Source: Victivallaceae bacterium (GTDB taxonomy: Bacteria; Verrucomicrobiota; Lentisphaeria; Victivallales; Victivallaceae). Taken from it: a stretch of 56,835 bases of DNA. Below, in pieces: positions 45,867-55,758 of this stretch; position 1 is the first letter of the stretch, and the number at the start of each line of letters is the position of its first letter. The position numbers and the translations under genes are program-made. A model generated the notes under the pieces. It ran no database searches and was not told the origin of the DNA. It was given only the letters and a program-made list of their open reading frames with translations. The stretch covers positions 1 to 56,835 of the forward strand of contig JAKIUY010000015.1 in NCBI GenBank assembly GCA_021647315.1, given 5' to 3'.

Positions 45867-46928
45867 TCAACGCTTGCGCATCTTTAGGTAGCAATCATTA
45901 TAGTAAATGGCGTTATTGACTGGAACGTTCGGCGGAATATGATTGCCGGTACAGAAAATATAGCCCGGACATTTTTTGCCGATATCCATCGCAGTTTGAA
46001 CTGCTTTGCGAATTTCTTCTTTACTACCTTGCAAAATACGAACATCAACACCACCGACAAAGCCGTGAGTTTCACCGTATTTTTCGGCAAATATAGCCAT
46101 ATCACAGCAGGGTTCCATGACTAGCATTTCAGCTCCGCACTTGACAATGTCATCAAAAAAACAGCTATAATCGCCATCAGAAGTGAAAATCACACGTTTA
46201 CCGGAAGCTTTGAGCATGTTGATCCACTTTGTGTACCATGGAAATATCTGTGTGCGATACCATTCCGGGGGGGCGAAAGGACCACTGGTCCAGCAGATGT
46301 CGTCGTGCATCATAAAGACCGGAACATTACTTTCACAGAAACCACGATAAAATTGTTCAAGCCAAATGCAATAGCTTTCCAACACTTTGTTAAATTTATT
46401 GAGATCCAATCCCATCATCATCAGAAGAGTATCCCAGCCAAAGATTTTCAGCATGCCGGAAACGGGATTAATATATATTCCCGCCATATTCAGAGCATCA
46501 GGAACATTTTTGCATTTAAGACGGAATTTTTCATCAAACATGCTTATAATTTCATCTTTGCCGTATTCGCCGTAAACGGTTGGAATATCAAGCTCAAGGG
46601 CTTCCATGGGGTCGGGATATGCGACTGAAGTATGATCGCTATAATCACTTTGCCCTTCCTTGTTTTCCATATAAATTGCGTGCCCTAGATCAGTAGTCGG
46701 ACCTTTTGCAGATATTTGCGCTCCGTGAATACAGGTACACCAATTGAAAGAATATTCCCATGCCTTGCAAAAAGACTCCGACGCTTCCTGGCGACTGTCT
46801 TTAATTGCTGTATCAATGCCGGTAACTTTTTTTATCAGTTCCCAGTGTGATTCCGCAGAATATTCTGTGCGCGGTACAGTATCAGTCATTTCCATATTTA
46901 GTGCTGCCAAACCAAGTTTATAAGACAT
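45867..46928 (-). CDS. UroD/MtaA-superfamily protein, putative corrinoid-linked methyltransferase (353 aa)
   Basis: Matches the uroporphyrinogen-decarboxylase fold family as used by MtaA/CmuA-type methyltransferases: VPRTEYSAESHWELIKKVTG, FMMHDDICWTSGPFAPPEWYRTQIFPWY, RVIFTSDGDYSCFFDDIV, GAEMLVMEP and FCTGNHIPPNVPVNNA. It is unlikely to make haem here, since the context is a glycan locus. I chose the ATG at 46928 (MSYKLGLAALNMEM) because conserved sequence starts there; an ATG at 46943 or the frame start at 47009 is possible. Cytoplasmic. It may demethylate O-methyl sugars; inference. Confidence 0.75.
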   Translation of the reverse strand: MSYKLGLAALNMEMTDTVPRTEYSAESHWELIKKVTGIDTAIKDSRQEASESFCKAWEYSFNWCTCIHGAQISAKGPTTDLGHAIYMENKEGQSDYSDHTSVAYPDPMEALELDIPTVYGEYGKDEIISMFDEKFRLKCKNVPDALNMAGIYINPVSGMLKIFGWDTLLMMMGLDLNKFNKVLESYCIWLEQFYRGFCESNVPVFMMHDDICWTSGPFAPPEWYRTQIFPWYTKWINMLKASGKRVIFTSDGDYSCFFDDIVKCGAEMLVMEPCCDMAIFAEKYGETHGFVGGVDVRILQGSKEEIRKAVQTAMDIGKKCPGYIFCTGNHIPPNVPVNNAIYYNDCYLKMRKR

Positions 46929-47100
46929 TGTTAGAATTTCCATATTGAATTTTATTTTGATTGCGAAAATCCCGATAGTTGCAACAAGCTTACTATGAAA
47001 TAGATACAATAAATATCATCATTTCTGTATTTCTATCGTTAATCTGCTACTCATTAACAAGTTACAACGTTACAGGTTGAGCCGATCATCCAGCCAGTTT

Positions 47101-49107
47101 TTAAATGACTTTAATTGCTTGATGGATTTCGAGCTTTGGAACATTGAAATATACATAATTATTCTTTTGTTCCCACTCGAGAGGAATGTTCTCCGGCACT
47201 TGGATTACTTTTGATATTTTTATTTTTGAATATAGCTTTACTTTGATATTATAAATCGGAATAAAATCATCCATTAATGCCATAATCCCTTTTCCTGTAC
47301 GCTCTTGTTGATAATTTAATAAATGCACAATTTGATTGTTATCCTTTTTCATAAGGACAACTTCAACACATTCAGGTGCTTCAATTTCTATTATTCTCTT
47401 AGGGACATATTCTTTGACAATATTTCCAATTAAATGTTTTAGTGCTGGAATATTTTTTTGCCAATATGTAGTAAAAATATTAGCGACACAATATATTGCC
47501 TTGCCTTTTCCTGTGTTATTAATTGTCAGGCCGGGAAAACTTTGTTTTTTATCCGCACTTCCAAATTTCAACATTTCTCCAGAGTCGTAAGCTGGTTTGC
47601 AGCACTTCATTATTTCAGTTGCCCCAGCAAGTTCAACTATACGGAACTTACCCGGTATGCTGATTGGGAAATCAGAACATGTTTGACCAAGCTTGCTTTT
47701 TTCCGGCAGGAGGTAGCCGCGCGGGAATTCACTTTTGGATTTAACTCCGAAAAGAGTTTTAAGTTTTGAGTTATCAACACAACCATTAGAACCAATAACA
47801 ACTCCGCCATTTAAAACATATTCGAAAATTTGTTCTGCCGACTCATCACTGATAACTTCCAGATCAGGAAGGATAAGCATTTGCAGTTTTGGCAAGTATT
47901 CTTTCAATGAGTCATTATTCAAAATTAGATGATGAATATGTTTCATGACTAAAGCTTTATGAAGACCTTTGATAGCAAATAATTTATCTGGTTGATCATT
48001 TGCGGCACTCGCTGTAGTGTTATAATTTTCTCGAGCATGAAATATTCCGACGTATGGCACCGGGTCAGCATCAATGCAAATATCAGCTCTGGCTTTTATA
48101 AAATCATTGATTTGTTTGAAATAATCATAAATATTATCATCCAGTTTCCAGTCTACATCCGCTCTATCACCTAGAAAAGCCCTACCACCATGAGCTAATA
48201 TCACAGCGTTTTGATATAATAGCGAATTAATTGGTTTTAGATTCCAATCTCCCCACCAATTCGCCATACGTGTAGTCATAATATCCCAGGTACGATTCAG
48301 ACCAGCTAGATATTTTGCGTTGAGACTTACATTGAGCCCATAATAGTCATTCTCATGAACATCCATGCTTACCATGCCGTAATAATCCGGGACTTTTTTA
48401 GGATTCCTTAGAGTATACGAATAGTTGATTACCAGTATTGCGTCAGGATTAATTGAATGTATTGCTTCATGTAGCTTTATTTCTACTCGTTCCTGCTCGA
48501 GACGTTTCCATTGTTTGTATATTTCCCATGCTGGTGATTGATAGTCACCCTTGTCTGGTAATTCCATTCCATGAGTCTTAAAGAATGCCTGTTGGCAATT
48601 GCTGCAACCACAATAGCCATTAGAGCGTCCAAAGTCAAAAAATATCCCTGAAACCGGATACGTTTCAAAAATTTCCTTTATTTGCGGCAAAACAATTTCT
48701 TCTATATATGGACTTTGAAAGCACATGACATTGTTAGCGTCAACATGGTTAAAGCAATTATTAACTTTTATTCCGCTAAATTTCCATGTAGGATTGCTTT
48801 GAGCTTGATAATTATCCGGGCGCAAACTGTAGTATGCTATGACCTTGATTTTTTCTTTCACAAAAGCATTAGTCAAAGTTCCGAACAGGTCAAAGTCAAG
48901 ATGAGAATGCATTTTGCCAACTGAAGTAGGATAGTAACTATATCCAAAATGTCCTTTAGTAAAAAGCTGAATAGCGTTGAATCCAGCATTTTTTACTTTA
49001 TTGACAATATCCTGACAATCAAATTCTTTACATAAATTGTCAGCTCCTTTTGGGGTATGAAAATCTATGTGAAGTTTGCATATACAATCTTTATAATCAC
49101 GAGACAT
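47101..49107 (-). CDS. GHL6-like glycoside hydrolase with trimerisation-type domain (668 aa)
   Basis: Residues ~1-340 are a TIM barrel of the GHL6/GH42-like kind: GFNAIQLFTKGHFGYSYYP, IKVIAYYSLRPDNY, VSGIFFDFGRSN, then C-x-C-x2-C (CGCSNC) and QAFF. Residues ~350-480 (PYVGIFHARENY…LQMLILPDLEVISDESAEQIFEYVLNGGVVIGSNG) are a glutamine-amidotransferase-like beta-galactosidase trimerisation domain, and the rest is beta-rich. There is no signal peptide, so it is cytoplasmic. Its start overlaps the upstream gene's stop by one base (TAATG). Activity unproven; fucosidase- or galactosidase-like is most likely. Confidence 0.75.
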   Translation of the reverse strand: MSRDYKDCICKLHIDFHTPKGADNLCKEFDCQDIVNKVKNAGFNAIQLFTKGHFGYSYYPTSVGKMHSHLDFDLFGTLTNAFVKEKIKVIAYYSLRPDNYQAQSNPTWKFSGIKVNNCFNHVDANNVMCFQSPYIEEIVLPQIKEIFETYPVSGIFFDFGRSNGYCGCSNCQQAFFKTHGMELPDKGDYQSPAWEIYKQWKRLEQERVEIKLHEAIHSINPDAILVINYSYTLRNPKKVPDYYGMVSMDVHENDYYGLNVSLNAKYLAGLNRTWDIMTTRMANWWGDWNLKPINSLLYQNAVILAHGGRAFLGDRADVDWKLDDNIYDYFKQINDFIKARADICIDADPVPYVGIFHARENYNTTASAANDQPDKLFAIKGLHKALVMKHIHHLILNNDSLKEYLPKLQMLILPDLEVISDESAEQIFEYVLNGGVVIGSNGCVDNSKLKTLFGVKSKSEFPRGYLLPEKSKLGQTCSDFPISIPGKFRIVELAGATEIMKCCKPAYDSGEMLKFGSADKKQSFPGLTINNTGKGKAIYCVANIFTTYWQKNIPALKHLIGNIVKEYVPKRIIEIEAPECVEVVLMKKDNNQIVHLLNYQQERTGKGIMALMDDFIPIYNIKVKLYSKIKISKVIQVPENIPLEWEQKNNYVYFNVPKLEIHQAIKVI

Positions 49108-50609
49108 TATAATATTCCTTTAACTGGCATTTTTTTGTTATTTTTAAGTTCCCAGGTTTCTCGCCACGAAATGACATTTCCTGGATTTAGTATTTTTGTA
49201 GGACTATGAGTTTCTACTTCGATAAATGATTTGCATACATAAAAATGTGCTGGATAAAATTGGGGCATGTATGTATTCATTGATGTCTTGTAGTCAAAAG
49301 TTTTTGTAAATATAGTTTTATCTTTCATTAGAACTTTCATCTTGTTTACTAATGGGAAATTCTGCCATTCAACAGAAACTCTTTTTTCAGCTAGAAATTT
49401 AGAATTAATAGTAAATCTATTAAAAGGACTATTTTTTTCATCTTTGAATGCAATTAGCACTGGAGTAAGTTTAAACTTTCTATATGGACGTTTCATTTCT
49501 TTCGGCATGAGAATAGCGGCAGCCTTTGAAGTTGTGATTCTGCTAACTGACCATACTCCAGCCTCATGTGGATATGAAGCGATGTTTTTATGTATTGTTG
49601 TAATGGTGATTTTTGCACTGTCAGGATGAAGTTTGATATGATAGATGTATTGCAATCCAAAGTAGTAGCTTTTGGGAGAAGTCATTACAATTTCACCTTC
49701 GGTTGGGAATGCGATAGAATATTGTCCATATGCCAGAATCGGATCGCTGGAAAAAAAATATTGGCGTGGTTGTGGACGGGAAAAATTCCCACCTCCATTA
49801 ATACTCATTCCACGCTTATAAAGATTTTCCCCCCTTGGATTTTTCCCTTGAAATAAAATGTTTTCTTTCCCCTTCAGGGAAAATTTCAAAATACGTCCGC
49901 CGTATTCAGGAACAACAATTAGAGAACATTTATCATTTGACAGCTCATAAGCATTATTCCAATTACGATATTTTACTTTTTTTATTTTAACGCTTTTCCA
50001 CTTTGGAGCTGCCAAATAATATATTTTTTGAAACAATTGTTTTTTTACTTTATGTTGCCACGCGGCAGCGGTTTTTAAAAATTTTTCTCTATTTTTAACT
50101 TCAAAATATGCGTTAGTAAAATCTACACGTTGTTTTATAAATCCAGTTTTAAAGGTTCCACGCAATTCAATTTGCTGTTTACCACGCAAATCAACTTTAA
50201 TTGGAACTCCTTTTCCGCCAAGAACTACAGTAAGTCGTTTTACGATTTTGCGGTCAAGGAGTATCTGAATTTTGACACTGGCTGATTTTATTTTTTTTGA
50301 ATCACGCGGATGCGCTTCGTCGTCAACTCCGACAATCGCGGAGAAGCTCAAAGCTTCTCCGGAAAGATTATAGACTACGCTGAAAGGTGTATGTCCGGCA
50401 ATACCTTTGTCATACTTAACTCCGCCTATTGAAAGCTTATTACCCATAAGGTTTTTATTAAATATCGGCAATTTCTTACCATCCATACTCCAAAAATAAC
50501 ATGCGTCAGTCCAGGGAACAGAATCTATATTAATTCTATCAACAGCATTTAATGATAAAATTACAAAAAAAGCTAACATTATTGATAGTAATTTATATTT
50601 TATCAGCAT
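49107..50609 (-). CDS. secreted NPCBM-domain protein with DUF4380-like C-terminal domain (500 aa)
   Basis: Signal peptide MLIKYKLLSIMLAFFVILSLNA. Residues ~25-170 are an NPCBM domain (GGVKYDKGIAGHTPFSVVYNLSG, AIVGVDDEAHP, VDFTNAYFEV). Residues ~200-490 resemble DUF4380 or a galactose-mutarotase-like beta supersandwich (NDKCSLIVVPEYGGRILKFSLKGKENILFQ…EGEIVMTSPKSYYFGLQY). It is probably a periplasmic or surface sugar-binding protein, possibly with mutarotase-like chemistry. It is translationally coupled to the GHL6-like gene and starts 11 bases after the 221-aa secreted protein. Confidence 0.78.
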   Translation of the reverse strand: MLIKYKLLSIMLAFFVILSLNAVDRINIDSVPWTDACYFWSMDGKKLPIFNKNLMGNKLSIGGVKYDKGIAGHTPFSVVYNLSGEALSFSAIVGVDDEAHPRDSKKIKSASVKIQILLDRKIVKRLTVVLGGKGVPIKVDLRGKQQIELRGTFKTGFIKQRVDFTNAYFEVKNREKFLKTAAAWQHKVKKQLFQKIYYLAAPKWKSVKIKKVKYRNWNNAYELSNDKCSLIVVPEYGGRILKFSLKGKENILFQGKNPRGENLYKRGMSINGGGNFSRPQPRQYFFSSDPILAYGQYSIAFPTEGEIVMTSPKSYYFGLQYIYHIKLHPDSAKITITTIHKNIASYPHEAGVWSVSRITTSKAAAILMPKEMKRPYRKFKLTPVLIAFKDEKNSPFNRFTINSKFLAEKRVSVEWQNFPLVNKMKVLMKDKTIFTKTFDYKTSMNTYMPQFYPAHFYVCKSFIEVETHSPTKILNPGNVISWRETWELKNNKKMPVKGIL

Positions 50610-50620
50610 AGTATATATTT

Positions 50621-51286
50621 TTATTTTTCCAGGGGCTTTTCTACAAGAACGATCTTCCCGACATAAAAAGTTCCGGCAGTTTTTACATCAATTACAATAG
50701 ATGTGATATCTCCAGTTTGAGCACTCTTACGACTATTCAAATTCAATTGAGCAGTAAAAGGCTGCCACATTGTGCTAGTGTCAAATGTATAAAATTTGTA
50801 ATTCATTCGTTGCTTGTCACTACCAGCTTTTTTGTAATTCCCCATAATAGATATTGCAAGTTTTTGTCCTGGATTTTCACCTTTAATATACATAGTTGCT
50901 TCGTATTTCTTATCTTTCTTAAGTATTATTTTAGGATTTACGAAAAAATACACGCGATGTAGCTCTTTAGTGTTAACCTGATTAAAATTAAATTTCATAG
51001 ATAGGTCTGCTGCACGTAATTTGATTTTTTGGTTCAGGCTTATTGAACATTTACCGCTAATAGAATTACGATCCTGATAATAGAAAAAAAAGTTTCTTTT
51101 CTCTTGAGCAGGTAGTTTAAGAAACATTGCGCATTTATAACGACCGTTTTGGTTTTCTGTGGAAACCTTACAATCCTTAGCTAGCCACTTAAATTCTCCA
51201 ATTGGGAATAAATTAGTTTCCGCTTTAACAACAATAGATGCTCCAACCGCGAGACACATACTCAAAATTAACATTTTCTTTTTCAT
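50621..51286 (-). CDS. secreted beta-sandwich protein (221 aa)
   Basis: Signal peptide MKKKMLILSMCLAVGASIVVKA, then beta strands resembling a CBM4/9-like jelly roll (LHRVYFFVNPKIILKKDKKYEATMYIKGENPGQKLAISIMG; TSMWQPFTAQLNLNSRK; GDITSIVIDVKTAGTFYVGKIVLVE). I do not recognise a specific family. It lies directly after the 1456-aa protein (24 bases) and before the NPCBM protein (11 bases). Probable carbohydrate-binding accessory protein. Confidence 0.72.
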   Translation of the reverse strand: MKKKMLILSMCLAVGASIVVKAETNLFPIGEFKWLAKDCKVSTENQNGRYKCAMFLKLPAQEKRNFFFYYQDRNSISGKCSISLNQKIKLRAADLSMKFNFNQVNTKELHRVYFFVNPKIILKKDKKYEATMYIKGENPGQKLAISIMGNYKKAGSDKQRMNYKFYTFDTSTMWQPFTAQLNLNSRKSAQTGDITSIVIDVKTAGTFYVGKIVLVEKPLEK

Positions 51287-51310
51287 GCAAATACCTTTTT
51301 AATTTTATTA

Positions 51311-54300
51311 TTAGTTACGGGCATATTTTAAACTGGAAATAGCTTTCTTGTTAAGATCTTTAATATCCAGGGCAAAGCCCCAGTCACCAATGTTATTCTC
51401 AATCTTTAATACAATTTGATTCCAGCCTTTATTTAATACTACATCAACAGAATTTTCCTCTGGAGTCAAACCACGCTTAGGCTTAATTGTAAATACTTTT
51501 TTGCTGTTAACCCATACTTTTAAGCCATCGTCGCTACCAAGTAAAAGTTTAGCTGGCATTTTTTTATCAACATAAATTTGAGTCATGGCATAGGATAATT
51601 GATAATTATGATTTCCGCCTCCATAAAATTCAATTAGGTCAATAATTCCGTTGAATTTGCCTGAACTAGCAGCGACAACCTTGCACCATGAAAGTTTTTC
51701 ATTGTTGATTCCAGTATAATGTTTTTCCATGATTCCAGCATGCAGATCTTTTTCAACTGGCAACTCTTTTTCAAAAGCTTGACGTTTTGCATTATCAAAT
51801 GGTCCAATAATCCACCAGTTCACAGGAGATGCCATCCTCCTTGCTTCACCTAGACCTTTACGAAAAAGGCCTCCATTAAGAGTCATTAACACTTTGCCGT
51901 ATCGTTGTCTTTTGAGATCTTTACTAAGATTGTCGGCTGACTTTATAAAGCTTTTAACTAAAGTGCTTTGTGCTTTCTCGTTACTTAATGATTTCGCAAT
52001 AGCTATAGCTTTTCCAACCCGTGCTTTAAGGCTTTGAACCAGCTCTTTAGGGCAAGTCGATTTTGCTCCAGTCAGCCTAGTTTGAGATGGCGAATCACTT
52101 TGAAGTTGAAATGTATTCAAGGAATTTGGTCTTAATCTAATCTCAACAGTGTTATTCTTAAGCTTATATATTTTTCCAATAGCCAAATCGCGTAAAGCTT
52201 TAGTATTTTTAGCATATAGCTTTAATTTCATCTCTACAGGCAGAAGATTAATAATGTAAACATTGTTCTTGAAGGCACGAATAAGAGTATTTGCGTTAAG
52301 ACCATTTCCACTAAGTGTTTTGTATTTTCCTTCAGGGATAACTGTAAAAGCACGGTTAAAAAGTCTGCGTTCTTGTTCAAATCCACATGGTAAGTTCATG
52401 TCCGTCCAATATTGAAGAAGAAGGTACGGAGTCTCATTATAAAGAACACGGTTATACATGCGGGAAATATTATCGTCTGGAGGTAAGCAATAAGCACCAT
52501 TGAGTTGAGCATCCCAGTACCAGCTACCTTTAGACAGAAATAATTGTGGTTCATAAAATTGCGGTCCTGTCTGTATCGCGGTACGCTCAAAACCTTTATT
52601 AAACATTTCTACCACCTTAGGGGAGTCGGCATAAGCTTCTCTAGCTAAGTATTGACCTTGATTCATCGTTTGATGTCGAATTGATTCAATATAAGCACGC
52701 CCAACTATAAAACCATCTTCAGTATAAAGCGGTGGATAAAAACCAGTGCGTTTTTGAAAATATTCCGGGCTAAATTCTTTGTTGAACACACTTTCTGGAT
52801 TAAAACTGTGAATAAGTGTAACTGTCCAATCAGGATTAGTTTTTTTAGCTAAATCCAAAATTTTAGCATTAAGACTATGTATCTTAGAGCAACGCCAGTT
52901 AACCCATTTATCATAGTGATTTTTAGTCAACCAATTGTAACGTTTGCTGAAGCGTTTTGGGTCGCGACGAGATATTGGAACTTTAATACCAGTTTCTTTC
53001 TCGAAAACGGCAATAGTCGTATCAGAATAACCATAATCCAGCGGATCTTTTGCATTAGAAACTGCGGCAAAACAAGGATTATAATGATTTTCCTTCTCCT
53101 GAACAAGGAGTCCTTTTATACCTGGATTATTTTTGTAGAGACGGCAAATATCTTTTATCATTCGCAAGAAACCATCTTGTACAACTTTGTCATTAATATT
53201 AGCGATATTATGCCAAGTTTTAACTTGCTTGCCGTCTTTAGCCATTTCTTTTCGAGTAAAAGTACCTTTAGCAACAGCATCGTTGGTAGCACGATTAGTT
53301 TGACGAACAATTGCGGTAGATGAAGACTCAATACCCAATAATAAAGTTAAATCATTGGCTGCAAACATTTCTCCCATTAGCGTGGCAATATCAGCTTGAA
53401 CAGCATGGAGTGCTCGCATATCCTCTGGATCGCTACTTGGGAAAAGCATGTCAACATACATGTTAACTCCGGCAACTAAGGTGTTTTCCCCACAGAAACG
53501 CATATATTTGATGAGATTAACATTCGTCGTATACCATGCTTTATAGAAACCATGAAAAGGATACGTGGCAAGTTGATGTCCGTCTGCAAAGACTGAATCC
53601 ATATCACCATTGTAAAAGTTATTAGGAATTTCAGTAATCCGTTCGGTATGGATACCAGTAATTCGAGAAGTTTTTGAGCCAAACTTTAATGCCGGCAAAT
53701 CATTTTCAATAGCATAAAGGCGCATCGCCGCAACGCCTGCACGTCCGCCGTTTAAAGCATTTGCAACAGTAATGGTTCCGATTGGCGCTTTGGGATAAAA
53801 CACCATGCGCAAAGTTCGCATCTTATTGCTTATCGGATGTTGAAACCCAGTATAAACTCCAGATGCGGCATATGGCCATTCTCGTCCACCACGATCGTTA
53901 CAAACCAGATAATATCCATTAAATCCCAAACTTATAGCATTAATTCGATTGCTGTCATCGGGATAGTCTATTTCTAACATAAATGGACGTTGATGGTTAG
54001 GATACTCTAGTTTCCAAGATAAAAAATCCCATTTTTTATTGCCACTTTCAACATATTTTCCAAAAGGTTTTGTAGTCAGTTTAGGAGTTATTTTATTACC
54101 TTCTTGGGAAGCACAAAGAATTGGGTTTTTCTTAGGATTGGTACAGTCAATTGTATCAACAAGTTTGAGTTTTAGACCTTCAGTCGCTGATACCCCCATG
54201 ATTTCTTGCTGTTTTATTTTACCAACGGAAACGGCTTCAAATATATTGGAGTCTAATTCTTTGCCGCTATTAATATCAAGTAGTGATAATTTTATATTGT

Positions 54301-55681
54301 AAACACCTGGATGTGGTGGAGAAAATTTTAAATTGACATTAGCCATAGCTGGAGCAGATTTTTCCAGCAATATTCCGGATTTTATTGCTTTATCGGAATT
54401 TATAGCATCAGTAATTTTGTAGACTAATTTAAAGTCGCCGGGTAAGTTTTTCCCAAAGACCTTAATCGCAAAGCGAATCTCCTCATCAAGACGAAAAATT
54501 GGTAATGGTTTTCCGACTGGAGTTACCTTAATCCGACCATAATAAGGAGGATTGAGGAAATATGCCCTGCGCCCCCCTTCAAAACGAGCGGTTTCCCGAC
54601 CTGATAATTTAACAGGCTTCCAAGCTTGTTTATCGACGTTCCCTGATTTTGAAAGATATTGACCTTTCCAGGAAGAATCAGTTTTGATAATGTTTATTTT
54701 CCCATTTTCGCCATAAATAGCTCCTTCCATAACAAAGTTATTTTGATCCCCTGACCAGTTGCAGGTCTCAGCTTTAACCAAAATTGTGTTTTCGCCTTTA
54801 TGAAAATATTTCCCCATATTGGAGTAACGATTGAGAATTCCAGACATACGAGAACTCTGCTCAGCTTGACAAGCAAGTTTATCATTAATAAAAACCTTGA
54901 ATTCTGGAGCGGCGCAAAGACTAAAAGCCGCATCAATCACCTTACTGTCAATGGTAATTATTTTTTGATAAGCACGAATAAGGGTTGGAGTGTAGATGCT
55001 TACAGACTTTATTTCTACATTATTTTTGGGATCAGCGGTAATCAAACTTAAAGAAGCATACCAAGTACGCGAGTCACCCAATGATAAACGAACAGTTTGC
55101 CATTGCTTTCCCTTTAAAGTAAATGATTTTTGGTTTTTGTACCTATAAGACTTATTACCCTGACGCAACTGAACATACCATCGGGATTTTTGCAATGACT
55201 GTCTAATTCTTAGTTTCAATCGGATTGGAGACCAATGGCCAGACCATTTATTGCCAATATTTTCTTCTCCGAACTCTGGATTCTTCAGATAATGATCGCC
55301 CCAGAATATCTCAGCATCTTCATCTGTCGTGAATTTTAAAATCCCATTTTCTAAACGGAAATTTTTGACATTGAGTTTGCCTTTTAGTTTATCAGGTATA
55401 CCCTGAGAGAAATCCCAGGGTTTGCCGTAGGTCTGTTGTGCGTAGTCTTTTTGTTGATACTGCTTAGCACCCTTAATGCCGATTCTAAAAGCTTTCCACC
55501 GATTATTTTCCATGTCAAGCGTGGTTATTGGCGGCTTATTTTTAGCTAGATCTTTTTTTATTTGTGCTGATGTTAAGCCAGTATCGGCAAACGTGATAGT
55601 ACAAGCCAATAGCAGACACTCTATCATTAATATTTTTGTTCCTTTTTTACAGGCTTGTTTCCCAGTTTGTATATAGTGCAT
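51311..55681 (-). CDS. giant secreted multidomain protein, probable glycoside hydrolase (1456 aa)
   Basis: Signal sequence within residues 1-33 (basic start, LMIECLLLACTITFA). Residues ~50-235 are a CBM-like beta-sandwich. Residues ~240-375 are a GH2-style sugar-binding module (FKVFINDKLACQAE; NTILVKAETCNWSG). Residues ~380-660 are Ig- and sandwich-type domains. Residues ~690-1130 look like a TIM barrel (YPFHGFYKAWYTTNVNLIKYMRF; LTLLLGIESSS; DWTVTLIHSFNPES; YTEDGFIVGRAYIES). Residues ~1290-1456 are a PA14/GH2-like beta domain (LLLGSDDGLKVWVNSKKVF). I cannot assign a CAZy family. It is the gene after the locus C pseudopilin and thus the counterpart of the 1208- and 1539-aa proteins. Confidence 0.78.
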   Translation of the reverse strand: MHYIQTGKQACKKGTKILMIECLLLACTITFADTGLTSAQIKKDLAKNKPPITTLDMENNRWKAFRIGIKGAKQYQQKDYAQQTYGKPWDFSQGIPDKLKGKLNVKNFRLENGILKFTTDEDAEIFWGDHYLKNPEFGEENIGNKWSGHWSPIRLKLRIRQSLQKSRWYVQLRQGNKSYRYKNQKSFTLKGKQWQTVRLSLGDSRTWYASLSLITADPKNNVEIKSVSIYTPTLIRAYQKIITIDSKVIDAAFSLCAAPEFKVFINDKLACQAEQSSRMSGILNRYSNMGKYFHKGENTILVKAETCNWSGDQNNFVMEGAIYGENGKINIIKTDSSWKGQYLSKSGNVDKQAWKPVKLSGRETARFEGGRRAYFLNPPYYGRIKVTPVGKPLPIFRLDEEIRFAIKVFGKNLPGDFKLVYKITDAINSDKAIKSGILLEKSAPAMANVNLKFSPPHPGVYNIKLSLLDINSGKELDSNIFEAVSVGKIKQQEIMGVSATEGLKLKLVDTIDCTNPKKNPILCASQEGNKITPKLTTKPFGKYVESGNKKWDFLSWKLEYPNHQRPFMLEIDYPDDSNRINAISLGFNGYYLVCNDRGGREWPYAASGVYTGFQHPISNKMRTLRMVFYPKAPIGTITVANALNGGRAGVAAMRLYAIENDLPALKFGSKTSRITGIHTERITEIPNNFYNGDMDSVFADGHQLATYPFHGFYKAWYTTNVNLIKYMRFCGENTLVAGVNMYVDMLFPSSDPEDMRALHAVQADIATLMGEMFAANDLTLLLGIESSSTAIVRQTNRATNDAVAKGTFTRKEMAKDGKQVKTWHNIANINDKVVQDGFLRMIKDICRLYKNNPGIKGLLVQEKENHYNPCFAAVSNAKDPLDYGYSDTTIAVFEKETGIKVPISRRDPKRFSKRYNWLTKNHYDKWVNWRCSKIHSLNAKILDLAKKTNPDWTVTLIHSFNPESVFNKEFSPEYFQKRTGFYPPLYTEDGFIVGRAYIESIRHQTMNQGQYLAREAYADSPKVVEMFNKGFERTAIQTGPQFYEPQLFLSKGSWYWDAQLNGAYCLPPDDNISRMYNRVLYNETPYLLLQYWTDMNLPCGFEQERRLFNRAFTVIPEGKYKTLSGNGLNANTLIRAFKNNVYIINLLPVEMKLKLYAKNTKALRDLAIGKIYKLKNNTVEIRLRPNSLNTFQLQSDSPSQTRLTGAKSTCPKELVQSLKARVGKAIAIAKSLSNEKAQSTLVKSFIKSADNLSKDLKRQRYGKVLMTLNGGLFRKGLGEARRMASPVNWWIIGPFDNAKRQAFEKELPVEKDLHAGIMEKHYTGINNEKLSWCKVVAASSGKFNGIIDLIEFYGGGNHNYQLSYAMTQIYVDKKMPAKLLLGSDDGLKVWVNSKKVFTIKPKRGLTPEENSVDVVLNKGWNQIVLKIENNIGDWGFALDIKDLNKKAISSLKYARN

Positions 55682-55758
55682 CTTTTCCCTCTTTATTCAT
55701 GAGTTATTTTTATATTTCAACAAAATACTTTGATTGAGCAATAATTATTTTATTGTAT

